From positions 1 through 55,592 of the forward strand of contig JAUIIS010000004.1 of assembly GCA_030431575.1 (NCBI GenBank): a DNA stretch of 55,592 bases, written 5' to 3'. This DNA comes from Acidimicrobiia bacterium (lineage in GTDB: Bacteria > Actinomycetota > Acidimicrobiia > Acidimicrobiales > UBA8592). The first letter of the stretch is position 1. Every line of letters begins with the position of its first letter. The notes below the pieces were generated by a model. It saw only the letters and a program-made list of their open reading frames with translations, had not been told where the DNA came from and searched no databases. This document shows, one piece after another, positions 1-8,750 of the stretch. Made by a program: the position numbers and the translations under genes.

Positions 1-677
1 TAATGGCCAACGTCGGTGTCACCGGGAGTCACGAGACCGCTCTCGTAAGCGAATACAACAGCTTGGGCGCGGTCTCGGAGCCCCAGCTTGGCAAGAATGC
101 TGGACACGTGGCTCTTGACCGTGGCTCCCCCAATGAACAGTGCTTCAGAGATCTCGGAGTTGTGTGAACCTTTGGCAAGCTCGACAAGAACCTCCCGCTC
201 CCGGTCGGTCAGCGTGTCCAGCCGACGACTGATCCCGACGTCCACTGCTAGCGCTGTCGCAAAGCGACCAATCAGACGGCGGGTGATAGTGGGATCAAGC
301 AGTGCGCCTCCATCCACAACGGTGCGAACCGCAGGAGCGAGTTCCTCAGGCCGCAGGTCCTTGAGGATGAATCCGCTGGCGCCCGCTTGAAGCGCCTTGT
401 ACACATACTCATCGGGGTCGAAGGTGGTGAGAATAATCACCTTCACAGGCCAGTCAGCCATCTCGACGATCGCAGCGGTTGCCGAGAGGCCATCCATCTC
501 GGGCATGCGGATGTCCATCAACACGACGTCGGGGCGATGCTGGAGCGTTACCTCGACGGCCTCGCGACCATTCCCTGCCTCGGCGACAACCTCAATATCT
601 GGCTGAGTCCCAAGCACCATCGCAAGACCGCGACGAACCAGCGCCTGGTCATCGATCACTGCGACGCGAACGGTCAT
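1..677 (-). CDS. LuxR/NarL-family response regulator (3' end at window edge)
   Basis: Cytosolic transcriptional response regulator, partner of the histidine kinase encoded just upstream. The receiver domain spans about residues 1-120 with the acidic pair D9-D10, phosphorylation site D55 in LMDIRMPEMDG, T84/T85 and K106 in GFILKD. The C-terminal LuxR-type HTH begins at LTDREREVL and continues through ATVKSHVSSILAKLGL, about residues 155-215. The ATG at 677 overlaps the TGA of the kinase gene by 4 bp, so translation is probably coupled. 225 codons are visible; the next codon begins TA at the left edge, and the family is usually 210-230 residues long, so the stop may be immediately outside. Its targets are likely this operon's exporter genes (inferred). 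Confidence 0.93.
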   Translation of the reverse strand, partial: MTVRVAVIDDQALVRRGLAMVLGTQPDIEVVAEAGNGREAVEVTLQHRPDVVLMDIRMPEMDGLSATAAIVEMADWPVKVIILTTFDPDEYVYKALQAGASGFILKDLRPEELAPAVRTVVDGGALLDPTITRRLIGRFATALAVDVGISRRLDTLTDREREVLVELAKGSHNSEISEALFIGGATVKSHVSSILAKLGLRDRAQAVVFAYESGLVTPGDTDVGH

Positions 678-1948
678 GAGCGCTCCGGCCCCAAGGGCAA
701 GTGCGCCTCAACGCGGAACTGATTGGGAGGCTGCGCCCCGGCAACCAACGTCCCTCCCAGCAAGATCGCTCGCTCGCGCATGCCCGAAATACCAAACCCT
801 GAAGTGGGCAAGCCCGGAGCCGCGCTGCTGATCGTGTTGGTCACTTCAATGACAAGTCCGATGTCGTCAAGGCCGATGCAGATAGCAACGTGAGGACGAG
901 GTCCTGCGTGCTTGATGACATTGGTCAGCGACTCTTGAACGATCCGGTAGGCAGAGAGTTCGACTGCGGCCGAGGTATGGGCCGGAAGCGAGACAACACA
1001 CAAAGAAACCTGGGCTCCAATGTGGGTGAGTTCCTCGGCCAAAGCGGGAACGTCGGCGAGGCTGGGCTGAGGCCCAAGACTGGGCTCTTCGGGTTGGTTG
1101 GGCCGAAGTACCCCCAGCAGGTGCCTGAGCTCTCCAAGTGCTTGTCGGCCGGCTGTTTCCACATCGCCCATCGCGGCCACCGCTGCATCGACATCTTCTC
1201 GAGCGATGGTTCGGGCCGCGCCGGCCTGAACCGTCATCATTGATACCTGGTGGGCGACAACGTCGTGGAGTTCTCTGGCGATCCGTGACCTCTCATCAGC
1301 CACGGCTTTGCGAGCCTGCGCTTGCTGGTCAGCCTCAAGGCGTTCTGTTCGTTCTTGGAGCAACGCCAGATAGTCTCCGCGGTTCCGAACCCGTCGGCCC
1401 AGATACCAGGGCAGCCAGCTAAGGACAACGGCCGGGAACACGTCGACACGTTGGTGGCTGTCGATGAGCGTTGCGACGATGCTCACGCCAATGGCAGCGC
1501 CAACAGCTGCGAGGCCCGTGCGCTGATCGTCGGTGTATCTACCCACTGCATAGAGCGCGACCACCAAGGCGACTTCCTGGCCGTCCCCGTAGCCAGAGAT
1601 GCTCCACCCAATCAGAACAACCATCTGAAACGCCGAGACGGCGACCGGCCGGTGTCGTCGCCACAGTAAAGCCCCGGCTGCAGCGCCCAAGAGGGCGACG
1701 GCACCGGCTGGGTGACCGCCAATAGCCGCGAACGTGATGTCCTCGCCGTCCTTTCGCGCACTGGCCGCAACGGTGACCAGGGAAACAGCGAACACCGCTA
1801 GCGTGAGGAGACCATCGGTGGCTCGGGGCCACCGGGCAAACGGCCCTCGCGCCGCGTGCGGTTCGCCGGGTAGGAACCAGCTCAGGACGGCGCTCGGAGA
1901 GGAGGCCTTCGCCGAGACTTCCTGAGGAGGGTGGTTGACCGCGTGCAT
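674..1948 (-). CDS. DesK-type sensor histidine kinase
   Basis: Membrane sensor kinase of the HisKA_3/HATPase family (DesK/LiaS type). From the chosen start, about four or five hydrophobic segments lie between residues 45 and 185, followed by a short coiled linker rich in E, Q and R. The phospho-acceptor is H228 in RIARELHDVVAHQ, and a C-terminal HATPase domain has the N-box ESLTNVIKHAG and the G-rich GFGISGMRERAILLGG. The open frame extends upstream to 2056, but that part uses rare AGG/AGA codons and looks non-coding, so I prefer the ATG at 1948; there is no clear ribosome binding site at either. It follows the ABC permease gene on the same strand, consistent with a kinase sensing a compound the transporter handles (inference). 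Confidence 0.88.
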   Translation of the reverse strand: MHAVNHPPQEVSAKASSPSAVLSWFLPGEPHAARGPFARWPRATDGLLTLAVFAVSLVTVAASARKDGEDITFAAIGGHPAGAVALLGAAAGALLWRRHRPVAVSAFQMVVLIGWSISGYGDGQEVALVVALYAVGRYTDDQRTGLAAVGAAIGVSIVATLIDSHQRVDVFPAVVLSWLPWYLGRRVRNRGDYLALLQERTERLEADQQAQARKAVADERSRIARELHDVVAHQVSMMTVQAGAARTIAREDVDAAVAAMGDVETAGRQALGELRHLLGVLRPNQPEEPSLGPQPSLADVPALAEELTHIGAQVSLCVVSLPAHTSAAVELSAYRIVQESLTNVIKHAGPRPHVAICIGLDDIGLVIEVTNTISSAAPGLPTSGFGISGMRERAILLGGTLVAGAQPPNQFRVEAHLPLGPERS

Positions 1949-2071
1949 AGCTAGGCCCACGTTAAACCGCCGCCACCTGCTGGTCACCCCCTTAGCGGCG
2001 GATGCCGGTCTCCTCCCCATGACGGATAGGCGGTCGGTACGGACCCAAAGCCCCATGGGGGATCAAAGGCG

Positions 2072-2818
2072 TCAGACCACATCCCTGCGATTGACCGCTA
2101 ACAAACCGGCGATCGCTGGTACCACCGCCCAAACGCATAAGGCGACGAGCGCGGCTGGCTTGCTCACCTCGTTGCCCACACCGGTGAGCACCGTGGCCAG
2201 AACGCTGGGCATCCAAGAAGCGGTCTCGGTTGCGAGTTGAGCAATCAGGGGCGGCGCAATGAATAGCACCAACACTGCACCGGTTACCGTTCCGCCTACG
2301 TTGCGAACCAGCAGACCGATACCAGCACCAAGAACAGCGCCAGCGGCTCCGGCGAACGCCGAGGCTGCCAGTATCTGCGTGACGTTCCCCACCGAGACCA
2401 TGAACCCGAAGTCGGTGGCGGGCAAGGCGAGCGCTACGGCGACAACGGTCAGCGCTGCACCCACAAGACCAAGGACCCCACCCCCCAAACCGATAGCACT
2501 TAGCTGGGCCACCACTGCCCGGCTTCGTCGAGGTGACGCCAAGAAGGTGGGCACAACCGTGTGGTGGCCGTACTCTCTCGCTGCAGCAATGGCACCGAAC
2601 AGCCCCGCGATGGCGAGCGCGTTGGCAGCAAAGGCCATCAGGGACTGTTGATCGAACTCAGTGGCAATGAAGGCCTTGCTGCCGTCAAAGTCTGTCCCTG
2701 CAATCACAGCGAACGCGTTGATTCCGGCAAGCACTACCAGCACAGCCAGGAACGCCCATGGCATTCTGGTTGTCGTGAGCTTCCGGAGCTCAGATCGAAT
2801 GAGTCTCTTCATAATCAT
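2072..2818 (-). CDS. ABC-2 type transporter permease
   Basis: Integral membrane subunit of an ABC-2 type exporter, 248 residues, with about six hydrophobic helices. The N-terminus MKRLIRSELRKLTTTRMPWAF is typical of ABC-2 permeases that pair with a single ATPase: a positively charged amphipathic helix followed by the first membrane segment. The start overlaps the stop of the upstream ATPase gene by 4 bp (ATGA), and the stop lies shortly before the kinase gene. Such ATPase/permease/kinase/regulator sets usually handle antimicrobial peptides or drugs. The substrate cannot be read from sequence. Confidence 0.88.
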   Translation of the reverse strand: MIMKRLIRSELRKLTTTRMPWAFLAVLVVLAGINAFAVIAGTDFDGSKAFIATEFDQQSLMAFAANALAIAGLFGAIAAAREYGHHTVVPTFLASPRRSRAVVAQLSAIGLGGGVLGLVGAALTVVAVALALPATDFGFMVSVGNVTQILAASAFAGAAGAVLGAGIGLLVRNVGGTVTGAVLVLFIAPPLIAQLATETASWMPSVLATVLTGVGNEVSKPAALVALCVWAVVPAIAGLLAVNRRDVV

Positions 2819-3735
2819 GATGCGTCGACCTCCTGGCCGATCCGTGTGTTGGTCCAGTTGAGGAAGAGCTCCTCGAGCGATCCGGCTTGCGGTGACAGTT
2901 CGTGCAGCACAATCCCAGCGGCGAAGGCCTGCTCTCCGATTTCGTCGATTTGGATGTCTCGCACAACCACTCCGTCCGAATCGTGGTGCTCAATGGTTGC
3001 GCCTGCGTCTTCCAGGACACGACAGAGCCGGTCCCTGTTATCGGTCCGGACCAGCGTGGCCGCCTGCTGAAGTTCGGCAAGGGGCCCCTGGGCCACGATC
3101 CGCCCCTCGTTGATCACGACAACATCGTCGGCCAGGTGCTCGACTTCGGCAAGCAAGTGACTCGAGACCAGCACAGTCCCTCCCCTGCCTGATTGTGCTC
3201 TTAGCCGATCCCGCAGGGTCCGAATCCCTTCGGGGTCCAGACCGTTGCCTGGTTCGTCGAGGATCAAGACAGGCGGTTCGCCCAACAGAGCCGCGGCTAG
3301 GCCAAGTCGCTGACGCATGCCCAGTGAGTAAGCCCCGACTTGCCTGTCTGCAGCGTGCGACAGCCCCACCTCTCCAAGCACTTCAGCGACTCGACGCTGG
3401 GGTATGCCGGTGGCGTCGGCCAGGATTCGCAAGTGGTTCCGCCCGCTTCGGCCGGGGTGGAACGCGTCGGACTCGATCATCGCCCCGACCGTGTGGGCAG
3501 GGTTGTCGAGATCTCGATAGTTCCGGCCAGAAACTGTGACGCGGCCGCGATCTGCTGAAGCGAGACCGAGCATCATCTTCATCGTGGTTGACTTCCCCGA
3601 GCCGTTGGGTCCAAGGAACCCAGTGACTCGGCCGGGCTGAACGGTGAAACTGAGATCGTCGACCACGGTGTTCTCGCCGTATCGCTTTGTTAGGTGCTCA
3701 ATGACAATGGGGTGTGACCCCGTTGCAGATGTCAT
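2815..3735 (-). CDS. ABC transporter ATP-binding protein
   Basis: Cytosolic ATPase of the ABC-2 exporter, 306 residues. Walker A is GPNGSGKST at about residues 42-50, the signature region is YSLGMRQRLGLA, and Walker B with D-loop reads LILDEPGNGLDPEG; the switch His is in VLVSSHLL. The C-terminal 80 residues form the usual extra domain of drug/bacteriocin-type ABC-2 ATPases. The true start is the ATG at 3735; a longer open frame upstream (to 4380) runs antisense-frame through the MFS gene and is not coding. The ATG overlaps the TGA of the MFS gene by 4 bp, and the 3' end overlaps the permease start, so the three genes form one tightly coupled operon. Confidence 0.95.
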   Translation of the reverse strand: MTSATGSHPIVIEHLTKRYGENTVVDDLSFTVQPGRVTGFLGPNGSGKSTTMKMMLGLASADRGRVTVSGRNYRDLDNPAHTVGAMIESDAFHPGRSGRNHLRILADATGIPQRRVAEVLGEVGLSHAADRQVGAYSLGMRQRLGLAAALLGEPPVLILDEPGNGLDPEGIRTLRDRLRAQSGRGGTVLVSSHLLAEVEHLADDVVVINEGRIVAQGPLAELQQAATLVRTDNRDRLCRVLEDAGATIEHHDSDGVVVRDIQIDEIGEQAFAAGIVLHELSPQAGSLEELFLNWTNTRIGQEVDAS

Positions 3736-5063
3736 GGCAGTTGCTCCTCTGGTTTGGGTAGGCGGTTGGCGGTGAGGCTGTCGGCAAAGATGCGTAATCC
3801 GGGTCGACCAGCGCTCCATATGGCGGTGGCCACGACCAAGGCGCCTGCGGTCAGGAATAGGGCATCGAGGCTCCAGCGCGAAACCATGCCAGCGGCAGCC
3901 TGAGAGATCGAGACCAACCCAAGGCTGGTGAATGTCACCAAGCTCATCGTTCGGCCCAACATGGCCTCGGGCGTTCGGGCTTGGATCCACGTGAAGAGAT
4001 TGATGGCCAGATAGCCGTTGCCGAGGCCGAGGCCAGCGAGGAGCACTGCGTCGATCCAGAGATTCGCAGCCACTCCCAGTGACGCAACCACAACACCAAA
4101 CCCCGAAAGGACAGCTAGGACGACCAGTCGCATTGCGGCGCTTGAGGGCTTGCGCGTAACCCCAGCCAACAGGTAGCCGCCCAGGTTGCCCACAGCGAAT
4201 GAGCCCATCAGAACGCCAAACGCCAAGGCCCCTTCGGAGAGTCGCTGGTGAGCGAGCAGAGGGATACCGACAAGCAAGGGGCCCACGACGAACAGATTCA
4301 CGGCAATGAGTACTGAGAAGACAAAGCGGAGTGCTTCGTCTTCCCAGGTGTTGCGAATGCCCTCCGCAATGGACTCCCATAGCTTTGCGTCGAGAACGTC
4401 ACCATGGCCGCGTCCACCGCGCTGGATCGCCCCGACGGCAGCCGCGGACACGATGAACGTCAACGCGTCGAAACCGTAGGCCAGCCCAATGCCCAACAAC
4501 GACGTGGAGTAGCTGGCTATGACGATTCCGGCGAGTGCGGGGCCGGCAAACCCAGCCAGCTGGGCCGCCGTCATCTTCAAGGCATTGCCAGCCTCCAGAT
4601 CGTTACGTTCCACAAGAGAAGGAACGATGCTGTTCTCTGCGGGGATTGCGAGTCCGCTGAACAATCCAAAGCAGAGGGCGTAGCCGTAGATCATCCACAT
4701 CTGCGTGGCATCGCTCAGGACCACAAAAGCCATAGCCGCAGTAAGTGCGGCACGGGCTATGTCAGCACCGACCATGACGCGACGCGGTGCAAACCGGTCA
4801 GTCACGGCACCCCCGATAAGCATGGAGCCTGCACGTGGGAGGCCCTCAAGGGCCAACACCAAACCGAGCGCAAAGGGATCGGCCGAGATCTGCAGAACCA
4901 ACCATGGCGTGGCAATCAACGCAAACTGATCGCCGAGTAGCGAGGCGGAGGAGCCCGCCAGAAGTAGGCGAAACTCACGCGCTGCCATGACCCGCCGGAG
5001 TGATCCGGCGTGAGCAGCCCCGCTCTTGACCTGAGCTTCGATGGGGTTTTGATCCGTTTTCAT
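3732..5063 (-). CDS. MFS transporter (enterobactin exporter/macrolide efflux-like)
   Basis: Twelve-helix major facilitator, 443 residues from the chosen ATG. The N-terminus SLRRVMAAREFRLLLAGSSASLLGDQFALIATPWLVLQ and the loop GGAVTDRFAPRRVMVGADIAR (a motif-A variant, D-R-x-x-R-R) place it with EntS/macrolide-efflux-type MFS exporters. The frame stays open to an ATG at 5174, but MKTDQNPIEAQ at 5063 has GGAACAG just upstream and is the better start. It is the first gene of the exporter/two-component operon. An MFS and an ABC-2 exporter together suggest a resistance or export module, with the kinase as its sensor (inference). Confidence 0.9.
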   Translation of the reverse strand: MKTDQNPIEAQVKSGAAHAGSLRRVMAAREFRLLLAGSSASLLGDQFALIATPWLVLQISADPFALGLVLALEGLPRAGSMLIGGAVTDRFAPRRVMVGADIARAALTAAMAFVVLSDATQMWMIYGYALCFGLFSGLAIPAENSIVPSLVERNDLEAGNALKMTAAQLAGFAGPALAGIVIASYSTSLLGIGLAYGFDALTFIVSAAAVGAIQRGGRGHGDVLDAKLWESIAEGIRNTWEDEALRFVFSVLIAVNLFVVGPLLVGIPLLAHQRLSEGALAFGVLMGSFAVGNLGGYLLAGVTRKPSSAAMRLVVLAVLSGFGVVVASLGVAANLWIDAVLLAGLGLGNGYLAINLFTWIQARTPEAMLGRTMSLVTFTSLGLVSISQAAAGMVSRWSLDALFLTAGALVVATAIWSAGRPGLRIFADSLTANRLPKPEEQLP

Positions 5064-5476
5064 CTGTTCCAACTCGTGCTCGATAGACACGATCAAACAA
5101 CGCTTGGAGAGCCACGTCACCCCCCTGGGAGCGGATCCAATGTCCGTCGCGTGGGGGATTGCGGTTGCAATCACACCGCGCGGACGCGACCGGAAGCAGA
5201 GCTGCGTCTACTGAGATCGCTCATGTGCGTGCTGTACCTTGATGACAAGCAAGCTGCTCAAGCGACCAGGCGAGACGAATCGCTGTTGCACCCATCGGGG
5301 GCAACAGGCTAGGCCGCCGGGGAGTGGTGCCACCGCTGGCACCGACACCGCTTCGGGCAACACCGGCGCGTTACCCATTAGTAAGGCGAATGTTGCGATT
5401 ACCCCTGTCGCATGTCACACCCACCCACTAGGTTGCGGTCTCTAAACCCATTCACACGGGGAGACAGGGAGAACCA
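5064..5476. other. Non-coding divergent region with small inverted repeats
   Basis: About 410 bp between the divergent MFS operon and the phosphoesterase gene. I see no convincing gene. There is a perfect 7-bp inverted repeat GGTGCCA/TGGCACC with a 4-nt loop at 5326-5343, and just before it a looser TGTTGC/GCAACA pair around 5284-5306. The two could form adjacent stems in a leader of the phosphoesterase mRNA, but they do not match a riboswitch I recognise. The region must hold promoters for both directions; no consensus pair stands out. Confidence 0.4.
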
Positions 5477-7357
5477 ATGAGTTTGAATAGCCGTAAAACC
5501 GGCCTGATGGTGTCGCTCGCGGCACTCATGGCCCTGATGGCCACGCTCTTTGTGCCAGCTGGCGCAGAGTTGGACACGTCAGGCAAACAAGGCGCCGTCA
5601 AAGTGAACGATGGTGGCAGCGTCACCTATTGGCTCACGATTTTGCACAACAACGACGGCGAATCCGCGATTGTTGAAGACGACGGCGAAGGCGGCGTCAA
5701 CCGATTCCGCAACGTGGTGCGCGCTGAGCGCAAAGAAGCCAAGAAGAACTCCACGGCAGCCAAGAAGCGCTCCTCCATCTTCGTTTCAAGCGGCGACAAC
5801 TTCCTTGCCAGCCCTGCCTTCGCCGCCTCACAAGCCGACGATGTCTACTACGACGCTCGAGCGCTGAACATCTTGCGTTACGACGCCATTGCGCTCGGCA
5901 ACCACGATTTCGACTTCGGACCCGAGGTGTTGGCAGACTTCATCGAGTCGTTCCCCAACAAGAAGCGCCCGCCCTACCTCAGCTCTAACATCAACTTCAA
6001 GGGTGAGACGTCGCTTCAAGACTTGGTCAACTCCGGCGCAATCGCCAAGTCCACTGTTGTCACAAAGCGTGGCGAAAAGATCGGCATCATTGGGGCCACC
6101 ACGCCCAACCTGCCCTTCATCTCAAGCCCAGGCGACGTGGTCGTTCGCGAGAACGTGGCCAAGAACGTCCAGAAGCAGGTCAAGCGCCTTCGCAAGCAAG
6201 GCGTGAACAAGATTGTGTTGATCTCCCACCTCCAAGGCATCGAGGAAGACATTGCGCTGGCATCCATGATTAGGGGTGTCGATGTCATGGTCGCCGGCGG
6301 CGGCGATGAACTGTTGGCTAGCGATGGCGACGCTCTGTTGCCCTCCGACGAGGAAGACGAAGAGAACAACGAGACTGGCGAAGACGGCGCAGACGGAATA
6401 CCCGATGCGCTCTACGGCGACTATCCGCAGTACGCCATGGACGCAGCTGGAAAGAAGATCCCGGTTGTCACCACCTCGGGCAGCTACGGCTACCTTGGCA
6501 AGCTTGTGGTCGGCTTTGACGCCAAGGGCCGAGTTGTCAAGGTCAACAACACCAAGAGCGGGCCGGTGCGAGTTGTCAGCCCAACCATTGGCGACGACGG
6601 CGTCAAGGAAAACAAGAAGATGGAACGTCGCGTTACCCGCCACGTCCGAACGTTCGAAGACAGCTTGGCCACCAACGTCATCGCCACCAGCGAAGTAGCG
6701 CTTGATGGCCGACGCAGCCCCGGCGTTCGTACGACCGAGACCAACCAGGGCAACCTGATTGCGGACTCCCAGCTTTGGCAAGCCCAGCAAAGCGCAGCAG
6801 AGTTTGGGGCTCCCCAGCCCGACGTTGCTATCCAAAACGGTGGCGGTATCCGAAACGACAGCGTGATCGCCGCTGGCGACGTGACCGAGCTTGACACCTT
6901 CGACATGGTGCCGTTCGCGAACTTCATCACCGTCATGGAAGGCGTTGACCGCGAGGTATTCAAGGCGATCCTCGAGAACGCCGTAAGCCGCATCGATGCC
7001 AGCGGTGACCCCTCCGGTGACGGCACTGGGCGCTTTGCTCAGGTTGCGGGCTTCACCTTTACCTACGACTCCAGCGCAGCGGTGGGCTCCCGAGTAAGCA
7101 GTGTTGTCCTCGATGGCGGCACCGCCATTGTCACCGCCGGCGCAGTTGTTCCCGGCGACGACCTCAACGTTGCAGTAGTCGACTTCACCGCACGCGGTGG
7201 CGACGAATACGAGTGGGGCGACGGTGAATTCACCGTCCTCGGCGTGTCGTACCAGCAGGCGCTGTACAACTACATCGTCGATGAACTCAGCGGAAGCATC
7301 ACCGCTGCTGACTACCCCGAGGGTGGCGAAGGCCGCATCGTACGAAGCAATGGCTAA
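5477..7357 (+). CDS. Secreted bifunctional metallophosphoesterase / 5'-nucleotidase
   Basis: Exported phosphoesterase, 626 residues. It has an N-terminal signal peptide (hydrophobic residues 9-29, likely cleavage after PAGA), a calcineurin-like metal domain and a C-terminal 5'-nucleotidase substrate domain. Visible motifs are LTILHNNDGES (about 53-63), SSGDNF (104-109), GNHDFDFG (141-148), ISHLQG, and in the C-terminal domain NQGNLIADSQLW, IQNGGGIRND and FDMVPFANFI. A very acidic stretch (residues 294-308) lies next to the metal domain. Two canonical ligand motifs differ: the usual ND-x-H is NNDGES, and the usual GGHxH is AGGGDELL, so this is a variant subfamily. The ribosome site GGGAGA sits 7 nt before ATG. 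It probably releases phosphate and nucleosides from nucleotides outside the cell. Confidence 0.9.
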   Translation: MSLNSRKTGLMVSLAALMALMATLFVPAGAELDTSGKQGAVKVNDGGSVTYWLTILHNNDGESAIVEDDGEGGVNRFRNVVRAERKEAKKNSTAAKKRSSIFVSSGDNFLASPAFAASQADDVYYDARALNILRYDAIALGNHDFDFGPEVLADFIESFPNKKRPPYLSSNINFKGETSLQDLVNSGAIAKSTVVTKRGEKIGIIGATTPNLPFISSPGDVVVRENVAKNVQKQVKRLRKQGVNKIVLISHLQGIEEDIALASMIRGVDVMVAGGGDELLASDGDALLPSDEEDEENNETGEDGADGIPDALYGDYPQYAMDAAGKKIPVVTTSGSYGYLGKLVVGFDAKGRVVKVNNTKSGPVRVVSPTIGDDGVKENKKMERRVTRHVRTFEDSLATNVIATSEVALDGRRSPGVRTTETNQGNLIADSQLWQAQQSAAEFGAPQPDVAIQNGGGIRNDSVIAAGDVTELDTFDMVPFANFITVMEGVDREVFKAILENAVSRIDASGDPSGDGTGRFAQVAGFTFTYDSSAAVGSRVSSVVLDGGTAIVTAGAVVPGDDLNVAVVDFTARGGDEYEWGDGEFTVLGVSYQQALYNYIVDELSGSITAADYPEGGEGRIVRSNG

Positions 7358-7403
7358 CTAGTCAGTCCCACCACGCTGGCTTCGGCTAGCTGGGTTTGCA
7401 TGT

Positions 7404-7439
7404 GAGACTGCCCCGTCGCTTCGGTGACGGGGCAGTCTC
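7404..7439 (+). terminator. Strong hairpin terminator after the phosphoesterase gene
   Basis: Near-perfect 16-bp stem (GAGACTGCCCCGTCGC paired with GTGACGGGGCAGTCTC, one G-T wobble) closed by a C-TTCG-G tetraloop, 46 bp past the phosphoesterase stop. No T-run follows, as is common for actinobacterial terminators. Confidence 0.85.
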
Positions 7440-7622
7440 GCGTAGTGGGCAGAGTTCAGCTTCTTGCGCGATCACCTTGAGATCAAAGATGCCGACTGGT
7501 TTGGTTGTGCTCTCGCCGCCCGCCGGTAGACCACGTCGACTATCTTGACCCTCGTTGGGCGCAGAACTCCCTGCGAAGCTAGGCCGACGCGTAAATCTGT
7601 CACCGCACTGGAACCCCGTTTG

Positions 7623-8138
7623 ATGAACACCACAGTCCCCTACCGATCGAACATGCTCTTTCTCGTTGTGATCCTCGCCGTCGCCGCCTTTGCCTGCGGT
7701 GGCGACGACGATGACAATTCGGGCACCGCGGAGGACCAGCCAACCGCAGCTTCGGCAACCGAGAACCCCTCCGACGCTCCCGAAGAAGGGTTAGTCGAGG
7801 AGGAGGCAGAGCAAGCAGTCGGGGCGAGTCTCGCCGCCGCTGCGCAATGCCTGGACGAGCTGGGCTTCAACACCGCTGCCGGCGACGAGAGCTCAACTGG
7901 ACTGACGCCAGACATGATGGAGGGCCTCGGCATTTCCGAGATCCTCACGTTCGACAAAGGCGCAGGTTGGGGTGGCACCATCGAGTCCTACGCATCGTCC
8001 GCACAAGCCGATGTCGCCGAGGACGGATACGCCGGTTCACCCCTTGGCTACGAGGTGGACCGGGTCGACGACATCGTCTTCAAGACCACCGGCCCCGCCG
8101 AGGACCTGTCCGAGATCGCCGGCTGCCTCACCAGCTAG
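7623..8138 (+). CDS. Small secreted lipoprotein of unknown function
   Basis: 171 residues from the ATG at 7623. A hydrophobic N-terminal segment (MLFLVVILAVAAFAC) ends in an AFAC lipobox-like site, followed by GGDDDDNSGTAEDQP and a low-complexity Ala/Glu/Asp/Ser linker to about residue 60, as in many actinobacterial lipoproteins. The C-terminal 100 residues are compact (AAAAQCLDELGFNT ... DRVDDIVFKTT ... EIAGCLTS) and contain two cysteines that could form a disulfide. No family is recognised. The frame is open to 7545, but that part lacks a signal sequence and reads as non-coding. It stands alone, after the terminator of the phosphoesterase gene. Confidence 0.72.
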   Translation: MNTTVPYRSNMLFLVVILAVAAFACGGDDDDNSGTAEDQPTAASATENPSDAPEEGLVEEEAEQAVGASLAAAAQCLDELGFNTAAGDESSTGLTPDMMEGLGISEILTFDKGAGWGGTIESYASSAQADVAEDGYAGSPLGYEVDRVDDIVFKTTGPAEDLSEIAGCLTS

Positions 8139-8210
8139 TCCCACTCCGAACCCCACTACCTCAACTGGCGGACGATGACACCGCCTGGCCACTCTGACCT
8201 TATCATCCAT

Positions 8211-8234
8211 TAATCACGTACTAGTACGTGATTA
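8211..8234. promoter_or_regulatory. Perfect 24-bp palindrome, likely MarR operator
   Basis: Arms TAATCACGTA and TACGTGATTA around a CTAG centre, 100% symmetric, ending 6 bp before the -10 box of the MarR gene. It covers the -35 region, so binding would block transcription; autoregulation is inferred. Confidence 0.8.
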
Positions 8235-8240
8235 CTCATG

Positions 8241-8246
8241 TATACT
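8241..8246 (+). promoter_or_regulatory. -10 box of a leaderless MarR transcript
   Basis: TATACT followed by exactly 6 nt and then the ATG at 8253, so the transcript would begin at the start codon. Confidence 0.6.
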
Positions 8247-8252
8247 GCGGTC

Positions 8253-8678
8253 ATGGATACGCACGAACTTGTGAAGGCGCTCCTGCGCGCCGCAACGAAG
8301 ACAACGAATAGGCTCGACGGGTCGCTGGCATCGATCAAGGGAATCTCGTTTAGCGAGTACCAGCTGCTGTCGGCCCTCGAACAACGACCGGGCATGGTCT
8401 CCACGAGAGTCGACCTCGCCGCCGAGGTTGGCCTGACACCCTCAGGTGTCACCCGAGCATTGAAGCCGCTAGAGAAACTAGGTTTCGTGAACACCGTCAA
8501 AGACGTACGCGATGCCCGACGCTCGCTGGCCACGCTCACAGCCGCTGGTATCGAACTGGTCCAAGATGCCGCTGGCGTCGTGGCCGACACCGTCGCGGAG
8601 ATTGATGGGATAACCGCCCTGTCTGACCAAGACCGCGATGCCCTCGGCCAACTCCTGGGCAGCATGGCGCGGTCTTAA
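8253..8678 (+). CDS. MarR-family transcriptional regulator
   Basis: Winged-helix DNA-binding regulator, 141 residues from the ATG at 8253 (an in-frame ATG at 8238 exists, but the -10 box lies between the two). The core ISFSEYQLLSALEQRPG, the recognition helix region GLTPSGVTRALKPLEKLGFV and the wing DVRDARRSLATLTAAG follow the MarR pattern, with dimerisation helices at both ends. It is preceded by a perfect palindrome. The lipoprotein gene upstream and the SnoaL-like gene downstream run in the same direction; the latter is 72 bp away and could share regulation. The ligand is unknown. Confidence 0.9.
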   Translation: MDTHELVKALLRAATKTTNRLDGSLASIKGISFSEYQLLSALEQRPGMVSTRVDLAAEVGLTPSGVTRALKPLEKLGFVNTVKDVRDARRSLATLTAAGIELVQDAAGVVADTVAEIDGITALSDQDRDALGQLLGSMARS

Positions 8679-8750
8679 GCGACTGCAGCCCCCTGGAAGC
8701 GATTACGGTTCGTTTGGTGCTGTCCGCACCACGATCTGGGGGTTCTGCAG

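Noticed and set aside
3736-4380. N-terminal extension of the ABC ATPase
   Set aside because: It runs through the MFS gene in another frame and has no family similarity; the ATG at 3735 overlaps the MFS stop as expected.
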